Below, piece by piece: positions 13,601 through 26,870 of a stretch of 64,000 bases of DNA. This DNA comes from Gadus chalcogrammus (Eukaryota; Chordata; Actinopteri; Gadiformes; Gadidae): NCBI RefSeq assembly GCF_026213295.1, contig NC_079425.1, forward strand, positions 12,639,974 through 12,703,973, written 5' to 3'. Below the pieces are notes generated by a model. The model saw only the letters and a program-made list of their open reading frames with translations, made no database searches and was not told the DNA's origin. Both the position numbers and the translations under genes were made by a program. Positions within the stretch are counted from its first letter, which is position 1. Each line of letters begins with the position of its first letter.

Positions 13601-13763
13601 GAAGCATCACGTGATTCAGGAGCTCCCGTTGGATAACACGTTTGTTGGGGGCTGCGACACACTCTCCAAGAGGTCGTCCACCAGCTCAGACCACTTCAGC
13701 GCGTCTGAGTGCAGCTCCCAGGGCGCGTTCAAGACCAAGGCCCCCATGCACACCAGGCAGCAG
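10613..13763 (+). other. pcdh9: pcdh9 exon 2 (splice acceptor to phase-0 donor)
   Basis: The acceptor AG lies at 10611-10612 after a pyrimidine-rich tract. The donor is CACCAGGCAGCAG|GTAAAG with GT at 13764-13765. Cutting there leaves the protein ending HTRQQ, matching the position where the vertebrate PCDH9 tail passes to the next exon (HTRQ followed by the segment holding RRVTF, from memory of the family). No matching next exon was found downstream in the window. Confidence 0.8.
10686..10700 (+). promoter_or_regulatory. Short upstream ORF in the pcdh9 leader
   Basis: ATG CTT GAG TTG TGA encodes Met-Leu-Glu-Leu and stops 27 bases before the main ATG. Its Kozak context is moderate (A at -3). 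It could modestly damp translation of the main frame; this is inference. Confidence 0.4.
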
Positions 13764-13826
13764 GTAAAGGAACACTTTTACTGGTCCATAAGCTCTGCCT
13801 ATAACTGCCCCGTTCCTCAGTGCTGA
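10728..13826 (+). CDS. pcdh9: Protocadherin-9, large first coding exon (with read-through end)
   Basis: Delta-1 protocadherin, a single-pass neuronal membrane protein mediating calcium-dependent homophilic adhesion. The chosen ATG has G at -3 and +4 and starts a signal peptide (residues ~1-23, hydrophobic [11 protein letters not shown], cleavage near IAQ|ELIY). Seven cadherin repeats follow; Ca-binding DxNDN-type linkers sit at residues ~133-137, 243-247, 349-353, 460-464, 563-567 and 666-670, and EC7 runs to ~785. The transmembrane helix is ~812-835, then a basic KKKKRKKRK stretch, a CM1-like motif ([12 protein letters not shown]) and a CM2-like motif ([13 protein letters not shown]...[10 protein letters not shown]). 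Near-identity to PCDH9, rather than PCDH1, 7 or 11, is clear from the signal peptide and cytoplasmic tail. Codons 1-1012 end at a phase-0 donor (CAG|GTAAAG, 13763/13764). The last 20 codons exist only in unspliced transcripts. There are no frameshifts or internal stops. Confidence 0.97.
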   Translation: MDLKDYYLLAALLACLWLDPSIAQELIYPIREELQENVLIGNIPKDLNISHTNAATGASANLVYRLVSKAGDNPLVRVLSSTGDIFTTSNRIDRERLCPGPSFEDSECSFEIEVVILPNDYFRLIKIKMVVKDTNDNAPMFPSPVINISIPENTLINSRFAIPSATDPDTGPNSVHKYELVNGQSAFGLDIVETPEGEKWPQLIVQQNLDREQKDTYVMKVKVEDGGSPQKSSTAILQVTVTDVNDNRPVFKDSQVEVHIPENSAIGTSVVHLLATDADIGSNADIRYVFGTQVPPATKRLFALNSTTGLITVQRPLDREETAIHKLSVLASDGSSSPAKATININVTDVNDNPPNIDLRYIIVPINGTVFLSEKDPINTKIALITVSDKDTDINGKVICFIEKDVPFHLKAVYDNQYLLETSALLDYEGTKEYNFKIVASDSGKPSLNQTALVRVRLEDENDNPPVFTQPVIELAIMENNKRDLFLTTLTATDEDNGKNAEIVYQLGPNASFFDLDRKTGVLTASRVFDREDQDRFLFTVTARDNGTPPLQTQAAVIVTILDENDNNPKFTHNHFQFFVSENLPKYSTVGVITVTDTDAGENAAVSLSILNDNENFILDPYSGVIKSNVSFDREQQSSYTFDVRAVDGGRPPCSSAAKVTINVIDVNDNTPVVISPSSNASFRLVPLSSIPGSVVAEVFAVDGDTGMNAELKYSIVSGNNRGLFRIDPVTGNITLEEKPTMTDIGLHRLVVNISDLGYPKSLHTLVLVFLYVNDTAGNATLINELIRRTMETPIDRNIGESSETYQSGDYLTIMIAFVTGALVVVIVIFVTVLLRCRHASRFKAAQRKKQGAEWMSPNTENKQNKKKKRKKRKSPKSSLLNFVTIEESKPDDPAHEPINGTISIPTELEEQGIGRFDWNAPPTTTFKPSSPDLARHYKSASPQSAFHLKADTPVSVKKHHVIQELPLDNTFVGGCDTLSKRSSTSSDHFSASECSSQGAFKTKAPMHTRQQVKEHFYWSISSAYNCPVPQC

Positions 13827-14503
13827 AGCATAGATAAGAGACTTTCTCTCTCGGCTGCTGCCCAGCACCTGAACACCGCAGAATACTGTACAACCATAGC
13901 TCAAACTTAAAAAAAAATATAATCACACAATCCAAAAGTGGATCATTTGTGTAGTTAATGGACTTAAAAATAATCCCATGCTTATGTTTGGCTGATGTTT
14001 TACAAGGAGAGGAATTCTTATTTTAATTTCCTAGCCAAGAGTGTGGCATGCATCTTTTGTGAGCTCGGAGGTCAGGTGACAAGGTGAAAATGTACCCACA
14101 TGCTACTTCTACTACTTGTGATGCGCTGTTCCTTTACACTTCTGTGAAAGAAACATTTTTTTCTTGCCTATCTACTCAGATGTCCATCTCTTATTCTTGG
14201 TAAATAGATGCACCATACACAGTTTAATTGGTTGGGGAAGTTGGATGGTATATAACATTATCACTTCCTAGGCGGTCATACCATTGTTTTTCTCTCCTCC
14301 TAAATGAGTTGATTTTCCACCTCTGCCCCTCATAACGTCCTTAGTGTTTCCATGGTTTTAATTTGGTGTGCGTTGTGATGCCATATGAGTCCCTCTGTCT
14401 CCTCTGCACCAGCAGACCTAGCAGTTCTCCTCCTCTTTAATTAGCAGCCACTCATCTCATTTGGACTCACTAGCAGATATGCCACAACTAGGAATGAAAT
14501 AAA
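13764..14503 (+). other. Start of the large pcdh9 intron / possible alternative 3'UTR
   Basis: If the donor at 13764 is skipped, translation adds [20 protein letters not shown] and stops at TGA 13824-13826. The first AATAAA on this strand that I noticed is at 14498-14503, which would give a 3'UTR of roughly 0.7 kb. A short isoform ending this way is inference; intron-read-through short forms are known in other delta-protocadherins. Confidence 0.4.
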
Positions 14504-14589
14504 TGTGTCTCTCTCTCTCCCCTTCTCTCTCTTGCTCTCACTCCCTCGCTCTCGATCTCCCTCTCTTCCCCTTTTCCCTCTATCGCAAC

Positions 14590-14760
14590 GCACGCTAGCA
14601 GACTACGGGATGCCTGTCTGAAAACTGATACACATCCAATTCAAATAGGATTAGCCAATAATGAGCCTCAAATTTCAACGTAATCCGTGCAGCTTTTATT
14701 TTTTATCATCAGAGCTTATTAATTTCTCTGCTAATAAAGCAGCACTTCACAAAACACACG
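14590..14760. other. Candidate conserved non-coding element
   Basis: Complex, repeat-free sequence with homeodomain- and CCAAT-like words (TAGCCAATAATGAGCC, TTATTAATTTCTCTGCTAAT). It stands out from the simple-sequence surroundings. The call rests only on composition; no alignment was possible. Confidence 0.25.
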
Positions 14761-14769
14761 CCTAATGGA

Positions 14770-14920
14770 ACACACAAGGAGCGAGAGAGAGAGTGTGTAT
14801 GTAAGAGAGAGAGAGAAGGGGAGAGAGAAAGGGAGGCTGTGTGTATTTGGGTGTGTGTGTTGGTGTGTGTGTATGGGTTGGTGGGATGTGTGACTGTGTG
14901 TGTGAGCATTGCAAGTGACG
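14770..14920. repeat. GA-rich and GT-rich low-complexity tract
   Basis: GAGAGA-rich sequence gives way to imperfect GTGTGT. Confidence 0.8.
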
Positions 14921-15094
14921 GGAGATGCGATTGGTGATGTTACTGGGTCTTAAGGGGGCACTGTTGCTCTGTTGGGTATCACCACGGCAACCGCTGGTGG
15001 TCTCCCGAATCTGAGGAATGAGCGGGAGTAAGGGGTTGGGGGGGTCGTGGTGGTCAGGGTCTCTTCACGCAGAGACCTTTAGATCGATGATGAT

Positions 15095-15118
15095 GGGGGG
15101 GGGGGGGGGGGGGGGGGG
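15095..15118. repeat. Poly-G tract (24 G)
   Basis: An uninterrupted run of 24 G residues after ATGAT. Such tracts are rare in vertebrate genomes, form G-quadruplexes readily and are error-prone to sequence. Confidence 0.95.
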
Positions 15119-15214
15119 TCGTTAACGTCTTTCAGTGTGAGAGGATGCAGTCAAAAGATCCATTTAGTTTGATAGCCAAGTTCAGTGTGTGTGGTTGTGT
15201 GTATGTGTGTGTCT

Positions 15215-15914
<700 letters not shown>

Positions 15915-16080
15915 CTCATTTAGTCATATAGCAGACACTTTTATCCAAAGGGACTTCCATTTCATTAAGGAGCAGGTAGGTTATCTTGCTCTAAGATGCC
16001 TACAGGTAGACTCTAGGCATTGGGGATCAGCCCCAATACCTTGCAGTCAAACACCCTAACCATAATACTATTCTGCTGCC
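15915..16080 (-). mobile_element. tRNA-derived SINE, near full length, minus strand
   Basis: Reverse-complemented, it reads: head TGGTTAGGGTGTTTGACTGC, a B-box-like stretch, TAGAGTCTACCTGTAGGCATC, GCTCCTTAATG, then the fish SINE tail CCTTTGGATAAAAGTGTCTG and CTATATGACTAAATG. The order of head, body and tail is intact. Shares its body with the copies at 7690 and 45757. Confidence 0.8.
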
Positions 16081-16945
16081 AGTTTGTTGGATATTAGAAC
16101 ACGATTTGAAATATAAAGAAATTGTTTTATTCCCTGGACACTGGGTGTTAGTTATTGTAGATATTTATTGTTCCGGAAAGAGAATACTCCCTTGAGTGAA
16201 CACGTATGAACGCAGACCGGATCCAATCATCATCTTTAGAATTTATTTACAGCCCAGACAAACCATCTCGCCAGCAGTAAACTATCATCTGTGTCCTGAG
16301 AGATGACAAATTGGCTTATCAAATGGAAAATAAGTCCAGAAACGTGCACCAGTACATAAACACATCATCAAATAAATGGATAAGCTGTCAGATAATGCAG
16401 AAAAGGATGCAGACCAGCCATACAGAGGCAGTGTCTTCCTCTTGGAGAGACTAACAGCATGGCCTATGCAGGAGGTCTGCAGCTGAAGGCCATCTGGCAC
16501 TAGGCTGTACAGAAGTGGTCCAAAACCGGTTAGTCTCCTGCATCTACAGCCCCATCCGTAAGCCTCTAGTACTTTGTGGATCAGCATCCAACCGCTTATA
16601 TATTTAATTGACGTTCTGATATATCATGTATGTATTTTTTTAGGATCTGCCAGGTATGGGAGGGGGAGTTTAGGGTAGGGTTAGGAGCTTTCGGGGTAAT
16701 ACCTGCTCTCTTTCTGTTCCCACTTCCACTTCCTCTCCTCCTGGGACCTACATCAATGTAAACAACGGTCAGGGGGGAGAAGCCTGAACAACACTGTCCT
16801 ACTTTCACAAGGCAAGAGAGAGAACTTACAAACAAGTTGTTAATAACCACACAAGCCTCCACTGTCTGCAAGTGCACAACACTGGGTGCAGATGGAGTGA
16901 TGTTGATGACAATGTTCAGAGATGTGTGGATGTTCACACTGGGGA
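16081..16945. other. Intronic stretch with no recognised feature
   Basis: No gene, RNA gene or mobile-element signature recognised. Confidence 0.4.
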
Positions 16946-17130
16946 CAGCTGTCGCTCAGACAGTAGAGCAGGTCCTCAGACAATTGGATCATGGCTGGTT
17001 CCATTCCCTGAGTACCACCGGATAATTGTCCTTTAACAAGACAAGCTTATTGCTTGTGCCAAACTGGTTGCATGGCTTGTACTGTGTGTGTGTCTGTGTG
17101 TGTGTTTGTCTGTGTGCGCGAGTGTGTGTT
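16946..17130 (+). mobile_element. Diverged tRNA-derived SINE
   Basis: GTCGCTCAGACAGTAGAGCA (A-box region), CTGGTTCCATTCCC (B-box-like), TGTCCTTTAACAAGACA and GGTTGCATGGC, then a GTGTG-rich tail. This follows the order of the common fish SINE 'gctcagg.ggtagagc...ggttcgatcccc...gtccttgagcaagaca...cttgcatggc'. The B box is degraded. Confidence 0.65.
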
Positions 17131-17573
17131 CCTCACGGTGAGAAATTAACTGCGAAAAATCGCTGTAGAAATACATTCCATTTAAATGTATATTTCAACT
17201 CTTTCCCTGTCCAATCATTAACCACAGGGCAGCAGTCAGTGTAACGCTGCGTAAAACTGTATATCTGTGAGTGGAATATCGCTGAATCAATATATACACA
17301 TTTATCATTTTGTAGTTGGTTTCTTGTGGGATAGATCTGAAACAATGCCATTACCATTTGTCACAGAGATGTTAAGCTATTATAAACTGTGCAGGCATGC
17401 TGTGGCCTGAATATCTCCAGTGTAAAGGCCTAATTAGTAATAATGGGTAAACTGCTTTCTCTCAAGTCCAAAGGGTTGTTAACAAAGCAAAGCTGTGCCC
17501 ACCTCCAGTGCCGTTATTTGACGCTGCGACACTGTGAACATTTACAGCCCAGATAATGTTGTTGCTCTTGAGG

Positions 17574-17608
17574 CACAACACTAAAAAAAAAAAGTTTTTA
17601 GTGTTGTG
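17574..17608. repeat. Perfect 14-bp inverted repeat (hairpin)
   Basis: CACAACACTAAAAA (17574-17587) and TTTTTAGTGTTGTG (17595-17608) form a hairpin with a 7-nt A/G loop. It is not associated with a gene end, so it is not called a terminator. Confidence 0.85.
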
Positions 17609-17714
17609 TTTTTCATTGCAATGGTACCTATAGGAGACTCCACATAAAGCAATTATGACTGTCTTGATAGTTTGTCAGTCGCTTGCCAAGAACAAATCAA
17701 GTCTGAGAGTACAT

Positions 17715-17736
17715 CCCCCCCCCCCCCCGCCCCCCC
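17715..17736. repeat. Poly-C tract
   Basis: Fourteen C, one G and seven C residues. Confidence 0.93.
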
Positions 17737-17739
17737 AGT

Positions 17740-18190
17740 CATCTCCACTAACATTTAGTCTGGCTGAGATCACTCTCAGAGACAGCGTTGGGCTGGTGGA
17801 TGTAATTATCAGGAGAACCATTTAAGGCAGGGGGGCAGCGTGTTCCTTGTATAGGCCTCTGGGCTGGGGCGGCTGGGGGAGCTCTGCAGGGGGAGACGGG
17901 TGGGAGGCTGTAAGTGGCCCACTCCCAGAGTCAGGGTTCTTCATAAATGGACATTCTATGCAAACAGGAGTTTATGCAGAACGGTGTAATGATGGCCCTG
18001 CGGGAGCGGTCCTTGGAGCGCAGGTTCATTTGGAACATTAATAAGAGGATTAGTAGTACAGCCAGCCACCGGTGGAGACACGGTGAGTTTGAGAAGATTA
18101 ATGAACTTTGACAAGGTGGCACCTGAGGGAAGAGGCGTCTGCTGCAAGATCCTCTGAATTCTGCTGAGGCAGAGCTTGGTGCTTTCATAG
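17740..18190. other. Intronic stretch, possible conserved element
   Basis: Repeat-free, moderately GC-rich sequence including GGTTCATTTGGAACATTAAT near 18023. No exon with convincing coding potential. Conservation is a guess. Confidence 0.2.
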
Positions 18191-18365
18191 AGGGAAGGAG
18201 AGAGATCCAGATGGAGAAGGAGATAAAGAGAGGCAGGGACAGAGAGGGAGATATAGGGGGAGAGGCGGAGACAGAGAGAGAGAAGGGGATAGATAGAGGC
18301 AGAGAAATGGAGAATGAGAGAGAGAGAGATGGAGAGATAGAGGGATAGAGAGAGAGAGAGGGGGA
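18190..18365. repeat. GA-rich low-complexity tract
   Basis: Imperfect GAGA/GGAGA/GATA repeats. Confidence 0.85.
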
Positions 18366-19970
<1,605 letters not shown>

Positions 19971-19973
19971 ATG

Positions 19974-20225
19974 CCAATATCACCAAAACATCTATCCCTC
20001 ACTTTCCGAAACCATGTGTCCCCAATATCACCAAAACATCTATCTCTCACTTTCCGAAACCATGTGTCCCCAATATCACCAAAACATCTATCTCTCACTT
20101 CCCTGAGCCATCCATCCCCAATGTTGCAAAATCATCTATCCCTCACTTTCCTAAAACCTGCCATCCAAATATCACCAACACATCGATCCCTCAGTCTCCC
20201 AACCATCGATCCCTCACATTACCCT
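19974..20225 (+). repeat. 48-bp minisatellite, ~3-4 units plus decayed copies
   Basis: Units of 48 bp start at CAATATCACCAAAACATCTA and include CTCACTTTCCGAAACCATGT. The first three are almost identical and later ones diverge. Because 48 is divisible by 3, an open frame repeating 16 residues (ITKTSI-PHFPKP-CVPN type) survives, but there is no start context, exon signal or family resemblance, so it is not called a gene. Confidence 0.9.
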
Positions 20226-20260
20226 ACTGCACTATCTATCCCCAACCTGACCAAACAACA

Positions 20261-20484
20261 CCCCCCCCCCCCCCCCCATCTAGTGTTTTATTGGGGTTGG
20301 TGCTGCTACAACTGAGGTAAGCTTGCCAAGGGTGCTGTCACCTTTGTGTTTGGCTTCTGTGAGAAATACCAGGGTGCTTTGTGTTCAGCACACAGCTACT
20401 CCCTCCTCTATCCCCCCTGCTCCTTAGCCCTCCCCCCCCCCCCCCCCCCCTCCCTCCCCATCCTCCACCCCCCCCCCCCCCCCC
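20261..20484. repeat. Three poly-C tracts
   Basis: C runs at 20261-20277 (17), 20432-20450 (19) and 20468-20484 (17), with short unique sequence between the first two. Confidence 0.93.
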
Positions 20485-21420
20485 ATCCCCAGGCCGTTAA
20501 TCACGAGCGCCTGCAGACAGGAAGGGTGAGCCGGAGGAAGTGGAGCTAACAGAGCAGCGTCTATACCCTGACAGACTGGAGACCCCACCTCATATCAGGG
20601 TCATTGCTTCATTGACGGCTCATCACCGCTCTGTCCCTCGCCCACGCCAGAGCCGGGTCTTGTAGTCGTGATAATGGTACTTAAAGCCAAAAAAAAGAAC
20701 AATAAAACACTCCTCATGAGCAAGACTTGAGACTGGCTGCCGTGTCTCGCTGTAGGACTCTTCTGTAAAACACATGATGTAAATTCTTACTGTGTATATA
20801 AGATGTTTTATGTCGACATCCTGCTAATCCTCCCTGATGTGCTATGTATACGATAATGGACTTGGTTATTTATGCATTTTTTTCTCTGGCCTATTTTTTA
20901 TTTTGTCATTCAAATAATCTCTTTGTCACGGTGAAACAGTGATCTGCAATCCATACTCTTCTTTTATAAACGCTTTTATTTTCGACCAATGCTATCTAAC
21001 TTTATAATTTCATAATAAATGTGTCAAAGTAATCATTCCTTTCTTGTGTTTACTTCCTCCGGTTGTCTTGCATCATTTGCTGATTCAATTTCACACAGAA
21101 ACCTTTGGAGTATCTGTCAAGATCTATGAATCTCTTGGCTGCTCGTCAAACAAATTAGTATTGGCTTCCAAAATTCATAATTAACTCAGCAGTCTTTTGA
21201 CAAGGCAAAAATAAACAGAAATACTACATTTATTAATCTTGGCATGAATGTAAAGATATTAATAATTGTGGGTTATTCAATATACAAGATTTACAAATAC
21301 AAGATTTTGTAAATGCTACCTAAATGTCAAAAACATTTCATTGCCATCATCCTCATCCTCATCATCATGCAAATAATTAAACCATCGTTCATCTGATGAC
21401 ACTTCCTGTATGTCTGGAGA
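20485..21420. other. Intronic AT-rich stretch with no gene
   Basis: Includes AT-rich, repeat-poor sequence (about 20780-21300) that could hold a conserved element, but nothing specific can be supported. Confidence 0.35.
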
Positions 21421-21795
21421 GAGAAAGAGGGAGCAATAGAAAGAGATGGAGATAAAGATCAGACTGAACGAAAGAGGGGAAAAAGGTACAGCAAATGGGT
21501 AGGGGAGGGACGGAGCATTTGAAGAGACAGAAAGAGTGGCATAAGGGAGAATGACAGAGCAGGTGAATAGGTGCAGGAAAGAGAGATAGAAAATATATGG
21601 AACAGAAGGAAATATAAAAGGGGAACTAGGTGCAGGAAGGAGAGCTGGCCGTGAGGAATACACGTAAAGAGACGGAACAGAAAGGCAGAAAACATAGACA
21701 TGGGATGGATGCAGGATGAGATATAGAACAGAAAAAAAAGAAAGATGAATGGGAATAGATAGTGAAAGATTAGGGGAAAGGGAAAGAGAGTATAT
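21420..21795. repeat. Degenerate purine-rich tract
   Basis: GA-rich sequence with loose AGAGGGA/GGAACAG repeats. Open frames on the opposite strand are pyrimidine-tract artefacts. Confidence 0.6.
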
Positions 21796-21799
21796 TTCA

Positions 21800-22855
21800 A
21801 AGTGCCACACCAACACATGCTAAGCCTGATGCGGGTTAAGCCTCTGGTCCATTTGGAAGCCAGAAGAGGGGCTTAAGAGGGAGAAATAAAACTAAATAAA
21901 TAATAAAACGCTTTAAAGGTTGACCTCCCCCTATAGGATCATGTTTCAAAGCGTTATGTACTCTCACCAACTGGGATATCTAGGCTGACTTTTCGCTCCG
22001 GAGCGTTATCATATCCACTGGTCCCAGGTCTGCTGCTAGGATCCGCTCATCGTGCTAAAAGAGAGATGCGTCCGCCCTTCGCCGACGTGACCGAAGTTCA
22101 GATATTGTGCCGTCCACGCAGGGTCACAATATTCTGGATGGCACAATGCTGAGGATTATTACATTTGGCAGTTCCACCGAGGCAAGCGCTGTGTTTCTGA
22201 CTCTTCAGCAGACGCTCGTTGGCAGGCAAAGTATATTATGAATATCGGTTTGGATTTCAACTTAACGTGCAAAATCTGATTTCTGAAGTCAGGACTCATT
22301 CGGTGTGATGTCAATGCGACCACATAGCTGCTTTTTAAGAAAAATTATATACAGACTAAATATCACATCACAAGGAAGATTTATTTCTAGAAACCCGAAG
22401 CCAAAGTGGCCTTTTTTGATGATGTAATGTGTGAACCGACAAAGCCAGAAATCTGGTGTTGGGTTGATGATCCAAGTGAACAGATGAGTAAACAGCAATT
22501 GTCAATGTATGCAATGTGTGGTGCAAATGCTGAGAATAAAACACAACTGCAAGGAAAGGTAATCTGATCGACTTTCAATTAGACGCATTTGGGTCTTAAT
22601 GTATTAAAATAATGATTAAATCAATGCCAAGAGATAAGGGTTAACTAACCCTTACATGGTTCATTAGTTGAGAAACATTTTCTAACAAAGTGCTTTGAAT
22701 AAATCAGCATTAGTTTAACTGCAACATAGTCAGCAAAGCCTTGAATAAGAACAACATTGTTACAATGACAGCTAAAACCTATGGTACGAAAAACATCGTG
22801 TTGTTCCTCAAATCCCTCCTTGACATGCATCCTCCTTGCTAACGGCACAATTCTT
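21800..22855. other. Intronic stretch with no recognised feature
   Basis: No supported gene or mobile element. Confidence 0.4.
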
Positions 22856-22857
22856 CC

Positions 22858-23115
22858 TAGGCATGCCATGCATCATGAACGTGCCATGTATCCTTAACAC
22901 ACCAGGCATCCACAACACGCCATGTTACCTGAATGCTCCATATGTCCTAAACACACCATCCACCATAAACTCCTCAGGCGTCCTTAAAAGTGTCATGCGT
23001 CTTAAACACTCAACCCGGCACGCATCCAAAAACGTGCCCTGCGTCCTAAACGCGCCATGTGCCCCGAACGTGCCATGCATCCTTATCCCGTTGTACTACC
23101 TAAACGCGTCACCAA
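22858..23115 (+). repeat. Degenerate 18-bp minisatellite
   Basis: Units of the form TGCCATGCATCCTTAACAC recur every 18 bp or a multiple. In one frame this gives a hexapeptide periodicity (PCILNT, PCYLNA, PYVLNT, PCVLNA). The repeat is strongly diverged, hence old. No coding evidence beyond the periodicity. Confidence 0.75.
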
Positions 23116-23660
23116 TGGACAGAACTGCCTCCCGGTGATCATCCACCTGAGGCCTCAGTGCTTCATTATTTGCAGCATGTGAATGTGCCCTCCCCGCCGC
23201 TGTGGCTCCATGCACATTAAAGCCATGTTCCCCCCCTTTGGCAGCCTTGCAGTCCCCTTCCTAATTTACACAGTTAGCTTCCAGAGTTATCTCTCTCCAG
23301 CTCTGCGCTCTGGCTTCCAGGGATGGAATAAGAAGAGCGCAATCCATTTCTTCCCCTGCAATTATTAAAAAAAAAAAAGAGGAAAATAATATATCTCTTG
23401 CCAGGGAAAAGAGTATTTTTCAGCCTAATCGGAGTGGCTGTCGCGGGTACTAGTTTCGGAGGGCTGCTGGGAGTAGCGCTGGAGATGGGGTGGTTGGGGG
23501 TGGTTGGGGGTGGGGGGGTGGGGGGGGGTGAGGTGGGGGTGATGGGGCTGATGTTCTGATTGTAAAGACAGAACACTGGGTTCAAATGCTGGGCAATCCT
23601 GGTATCAGAGGACTAGGAGACTAGGGTGACAACATCTCTCCAGACAAAAATAATTGCAAA
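23116..23660. other. Intronic stretch with poly-A and G-rich patches
   Basis: Poly-A at about 23367-23378 and GGTTGGGGGTGG/GGGGGTG repeats at about 23485-23545. At about 23548-23595 a tRNA-like sequence (GCTGATGTTCTGATTGTAAA, then CTGGGTTCAAATGCTGG) may be another SINE head, but it is too short to assign. Confidence 0.4.
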
Positions 23661-23669
23661 ACGGTAAGG

Positions 23670-23950
23670 ATATTAGCAGATGGACAAGGAGACAAGGGGC
23701 TGAGGGACTGATGGCCAGGAAATAGAATGAGAGACAAAAGTAGGCCAGTGGACAAGGAGATAGCCGGATAGACAAGGAGATATCAGATAAACATGTGACA
23801 AGATGATAGACAAGAAGACAACCGGAGAAGGAGATAGGCAGACAGACAGGGAGATATCAGATAAACTTGTGTCAAAAAGTTTGGAAGATAGACAAGAGAA
23901 AAAGTGGAGAAGGAGATAGGCAGTTACACAAGTGGACAGGCAGAAGTATA
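23670..23950. repeat. Degenerate GATAGACAAGGAGATA repeat
   Basis: GGAGATATCAGATAAAC occurs twice (about 23779 and 23851), and GATAGACAAG/GACAAGGAGA recur throughout. A decayed minisatellite. Confidence 0.65.
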
Positions 23951-24224
23951 TGTTGTCAGCCCGGTGTTGATTGGCTATCAATAAGCAGAGGCAGCAGAAT
24001 GTGTTGCTGATGGTGATGGATCACACCCCGCCCTCCCTTATTATAACTCTGGGATGATTGATCCTTTTAATAAGTGCACAGTTAAACTGTATAGTATTAC
24101 AGGATTTGGGATAGGAATTCGTTTTTAAAAGCCGTGTGGATAATGGAGCGTGATTCATCGGTTTAAAGAATCATTCAACAATGCAGATTTAAATCTATAA
24201 GCTAATAGACTTTCATTAATGAAC

Positions 24225-24315
24225 TTTGAGAGAGAGAGGGATATAGAGAGAATAGAGGGAGAGAGAGAGTGAGTGAGAGATACAGAGATGGAGACAGAGA
24301 CAGAGAGAGAGAGAG
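24225..24315. repeat. GA-rich tract
   Basis: GAGAGA repeats with ATA and CAGA interruptions. Confidence 0.85.
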
Positions 24316-24800
24316 CCCAAACAGCTTTTGCTGTTCCTTGGCAGTGGGAGAAGTCAATGAGTGAACAAGACGTGCAATGGTCTTCGGGGATCTCATTAAA
24401 CGTGAAGCGGGGACGTACGGACATCGGAGGGATGTGTGTCGCCACCCCTGCCTCAATATCTACACCCCAGATCTGTATCGATTGTACACGGCATCAGTGG
24501 CCTCCGGGGTGTGGTCACGGGCGACCACGCCATGCTTGTTGCTCGACTGCCGTCTGAGGAGATAGGGGTCATGATGATTCGGTTGGGGAATAAGCTGTCA
24601 GAGCCTGCACTGGGGAATTTTTAATGCAAACATAAAAAAGGGTTTCTTGTTTCTTGGTTTATCACCAAGGGCATTGGAAATGGCAGGATTTTAAAATACC
24701 CCGACGACTGTACATTCCTGCACTCTATATCTCTATACTGCTGAATCATATAGGGGTTGGCTCTGGGCTGATAACAGACAATAAGGAGAGGGTGGGGGGG
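24316..24800. other. Intronic stretch with no recognised feature
   Basis: Overlapping short open frames in three phases at 24273-24624, none resembling a known protein or flanked by clear splice sites. Confidence 0.4.
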
Positions 24801-24825
24801 GGAAGAGAAGCAGGGGGAGATAGAG

Positions 24826-24949
<124 letters not shown>

Positions 24950-26280
24950 GGGAGATGGAGAAAAAGGGGAAGAGACAGAGAGGAAGAAGCAGTCTTTGCA
25001 TGCGTTGGTGGACTAGGGTGTTATCGGCCTCCGGTAATATGCAGAGGTGTAAAACATTTGGCCAGCTTATTTAGATGAAATGATTTGTGGCTGGTTTGTG
25101 GCATGTCTGAAAGCTGAGTCTGGGGTGACTGGGAGGAGGAGGCAGGAGGTGCAAATTGGTTTTTGGCTATCTCCTAGCACACACAGAGAGACTGCGTGGA
25201 TTCTCTTGCTCTCCATAGCCTCTCCTCCTACGATAACGTCCACCGATAATGGAAATATGCACCCGGATTTATTTTTCTAGTTCCTGCCACAACTTCGGCT
25301 GCAGTAAAAACTTCACCTTTTATGTTTGTGATTCTTGGCTGTTGACTTTTGACATTCAGGTGTCAGAGTCCCATGGAGCACTGTGTCAACGAAACCTGTT
25401 CAGTCGATGCCACGGGATGGCTCTCGGTCACCTCCATCCACACTATCGCACCACAAAGGGTTTTCCTTTGAACTCATACTGTACTAAAATTACTCAGAAC
25501 CCTTATTAATAGTGTAGCAGAATTTAAAATGGATTAAGCTGAGGGTAGTTCAGTTCTAAAGAACAAGGCAAAGTTTAAATCTCTGCAAGGACCCCCTGGT
25601 ACCTGACTACGTACCCTCGCTGGTGTTCAAACAGAAGTGGGTCCCAGCAGGGGACCTAGTGGGTCATGTAATGGTCTAAAGAAACCATTTTATAACCAAT
25701 TCCCGAGCCGTGCCTGCTGCATTTGTTTTCTGCTATTATGTTTGCAGACTTGAAAGGGGAATACGTTATTGAGGCACAATAGATTTGGTTGGGTCCTGGG
25801 GCCAAAATAAACTCCACCGGGGGAACACGACATGAACAGGTTTGGGCTATTCTGTCCTAGGGTAGGCGTTGGGAACCACTGGGCTAGCGGTTGGGGTCAG
25901 TCAATGTTTTGAACCTGGCCTTGCGGGCTCGACCGAGGGGAGCGGAGGTTGTCTTGGAGGGTAGCCACTAGCCACTAGCCACGGTACACCAGCCAAAGTA
26001 CTCTGAGAGGAAGCAGAAAGGTTTTCAAACTGTCAATTTTGGCACCGCTCTGCATCATGGGAGAACTCAAATAGGGAAAAGATGGTCCATCCTCACAATA
26101 AACCATCCATTTACCTCTAAAACTTGAGCAGCGTCTCAGAATATAGCACTTGACTGGCGTCCAAGGGAGTCATTTTATAGCCTTACTAGTCTCATGAATA
26201 GCCCAGACTAACGGGTTCACACCCCCTAATGTCCTCCTTAAGCTCCTTACATCTAGGGACCCCATAATTATTACCCACAT
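24950..26280. other. Intronic stretch, with a possible hAT end at ~25866
   Basis: GTTGGGAACCACTGGGC (25868-25884) resembles the right terminus of fish hAT MITEs. I did not find a matching left end. A triple AGCCACT repeat lies at about 25962-25982. Otherwise nothing recognisable. Confidence 0.35.
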
Positions 26281-26282
26281 TA

Positions 26283-26545
26283 TAGTGGACTTTCCTGCTA
26301 AATCCTGCTCCCTAGGTCATCTTTATCATAGTGTTTCCTGCTTAATCCTGTACCATGGGTCCTTTGTAGCATGGTGGCATTTCTTGCTGAATCCTGCTCC
26401 CTAGGCCTACTGTAGCACAATGCTTCCTGTTTAATCATGATTCATTTGTGTGCACTGAGCATCATGTATTTCCTGCTAGATACTGCTCCATTGGCCCACA
26501 TGACGGTGGTTCTTCCTGCTGAATCCTGCTCCAGCTGTAGTATGA
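26283..26545 (+). repeat. Degenerate ~55-60-bp minisatellite
   Basis: TTCCTGCT(G/T)AATCCTGCTCC recurs about five times at ~55-60-bp spacing (near 26290, 26335, 26385, 26468 and 26513). Each is followed by TAGG/CC and an AGCAC(A)ATG-like segment. Confidence 0.75.
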
Positions 26546-26770
26546 GCATCAGAGCATCTGACTCTGTCCCTGCGTTGCCCTTTTTCACACCCACTCCTCG
26601 TTTAATCTTTGAAGAGCTCAGCCGCCTGTCAGCTGATCATGTGACCTCCTGCTGGCGGGAGGGGGAGGGAGGGAAGAGGGAGATCCCCTGAGAGCTGCCT
26701 CAGTTCTCCTCTGGCCAACAATGAAGTTCCTTCACAGACCAATCCGGCCTGAATGGTGCACGTGTTAGTG
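26546..26770. other. Intronic stretch with no recognised feature
   Basis: No supported feature. Confidence 0.3.
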
Positions 26771-26870
26771 CATGTGTGTGTGTATGTGTGTTTGGGAGTG
26801 TGTGTTAGTTCACATGTGTGTGTTCGTGTGTGTATGTTAGTATGTGTGTGTTTGTGTGTGTGTGTGTGTG
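26770..26870. repeat. Imperfect GT repeats
   Basis: GTGTGTAT/GTGTTAGT mixtures. Confidence 0.8.

Noticed and set aside
10808..13935. Several open frames antisense to, or in other frames of, the pcdh9 exon
   Set aside because: They follow from the GC-rich codon use of the real exon and resemble no protein family.
17574..17608. Hairpin with A/T-rich stem as a transcription terminator
   Set aside because: Intrinsic terminators of this type are bacterial; here it is an intronic inverted repeat in a vertebrate gene.
22836..23138. 100-codon frame with repeating PCILNT hexapeptides
   Set aside because: Explained by a degenerate 18-bp minisatellite; no exon signals or conservation evidence.
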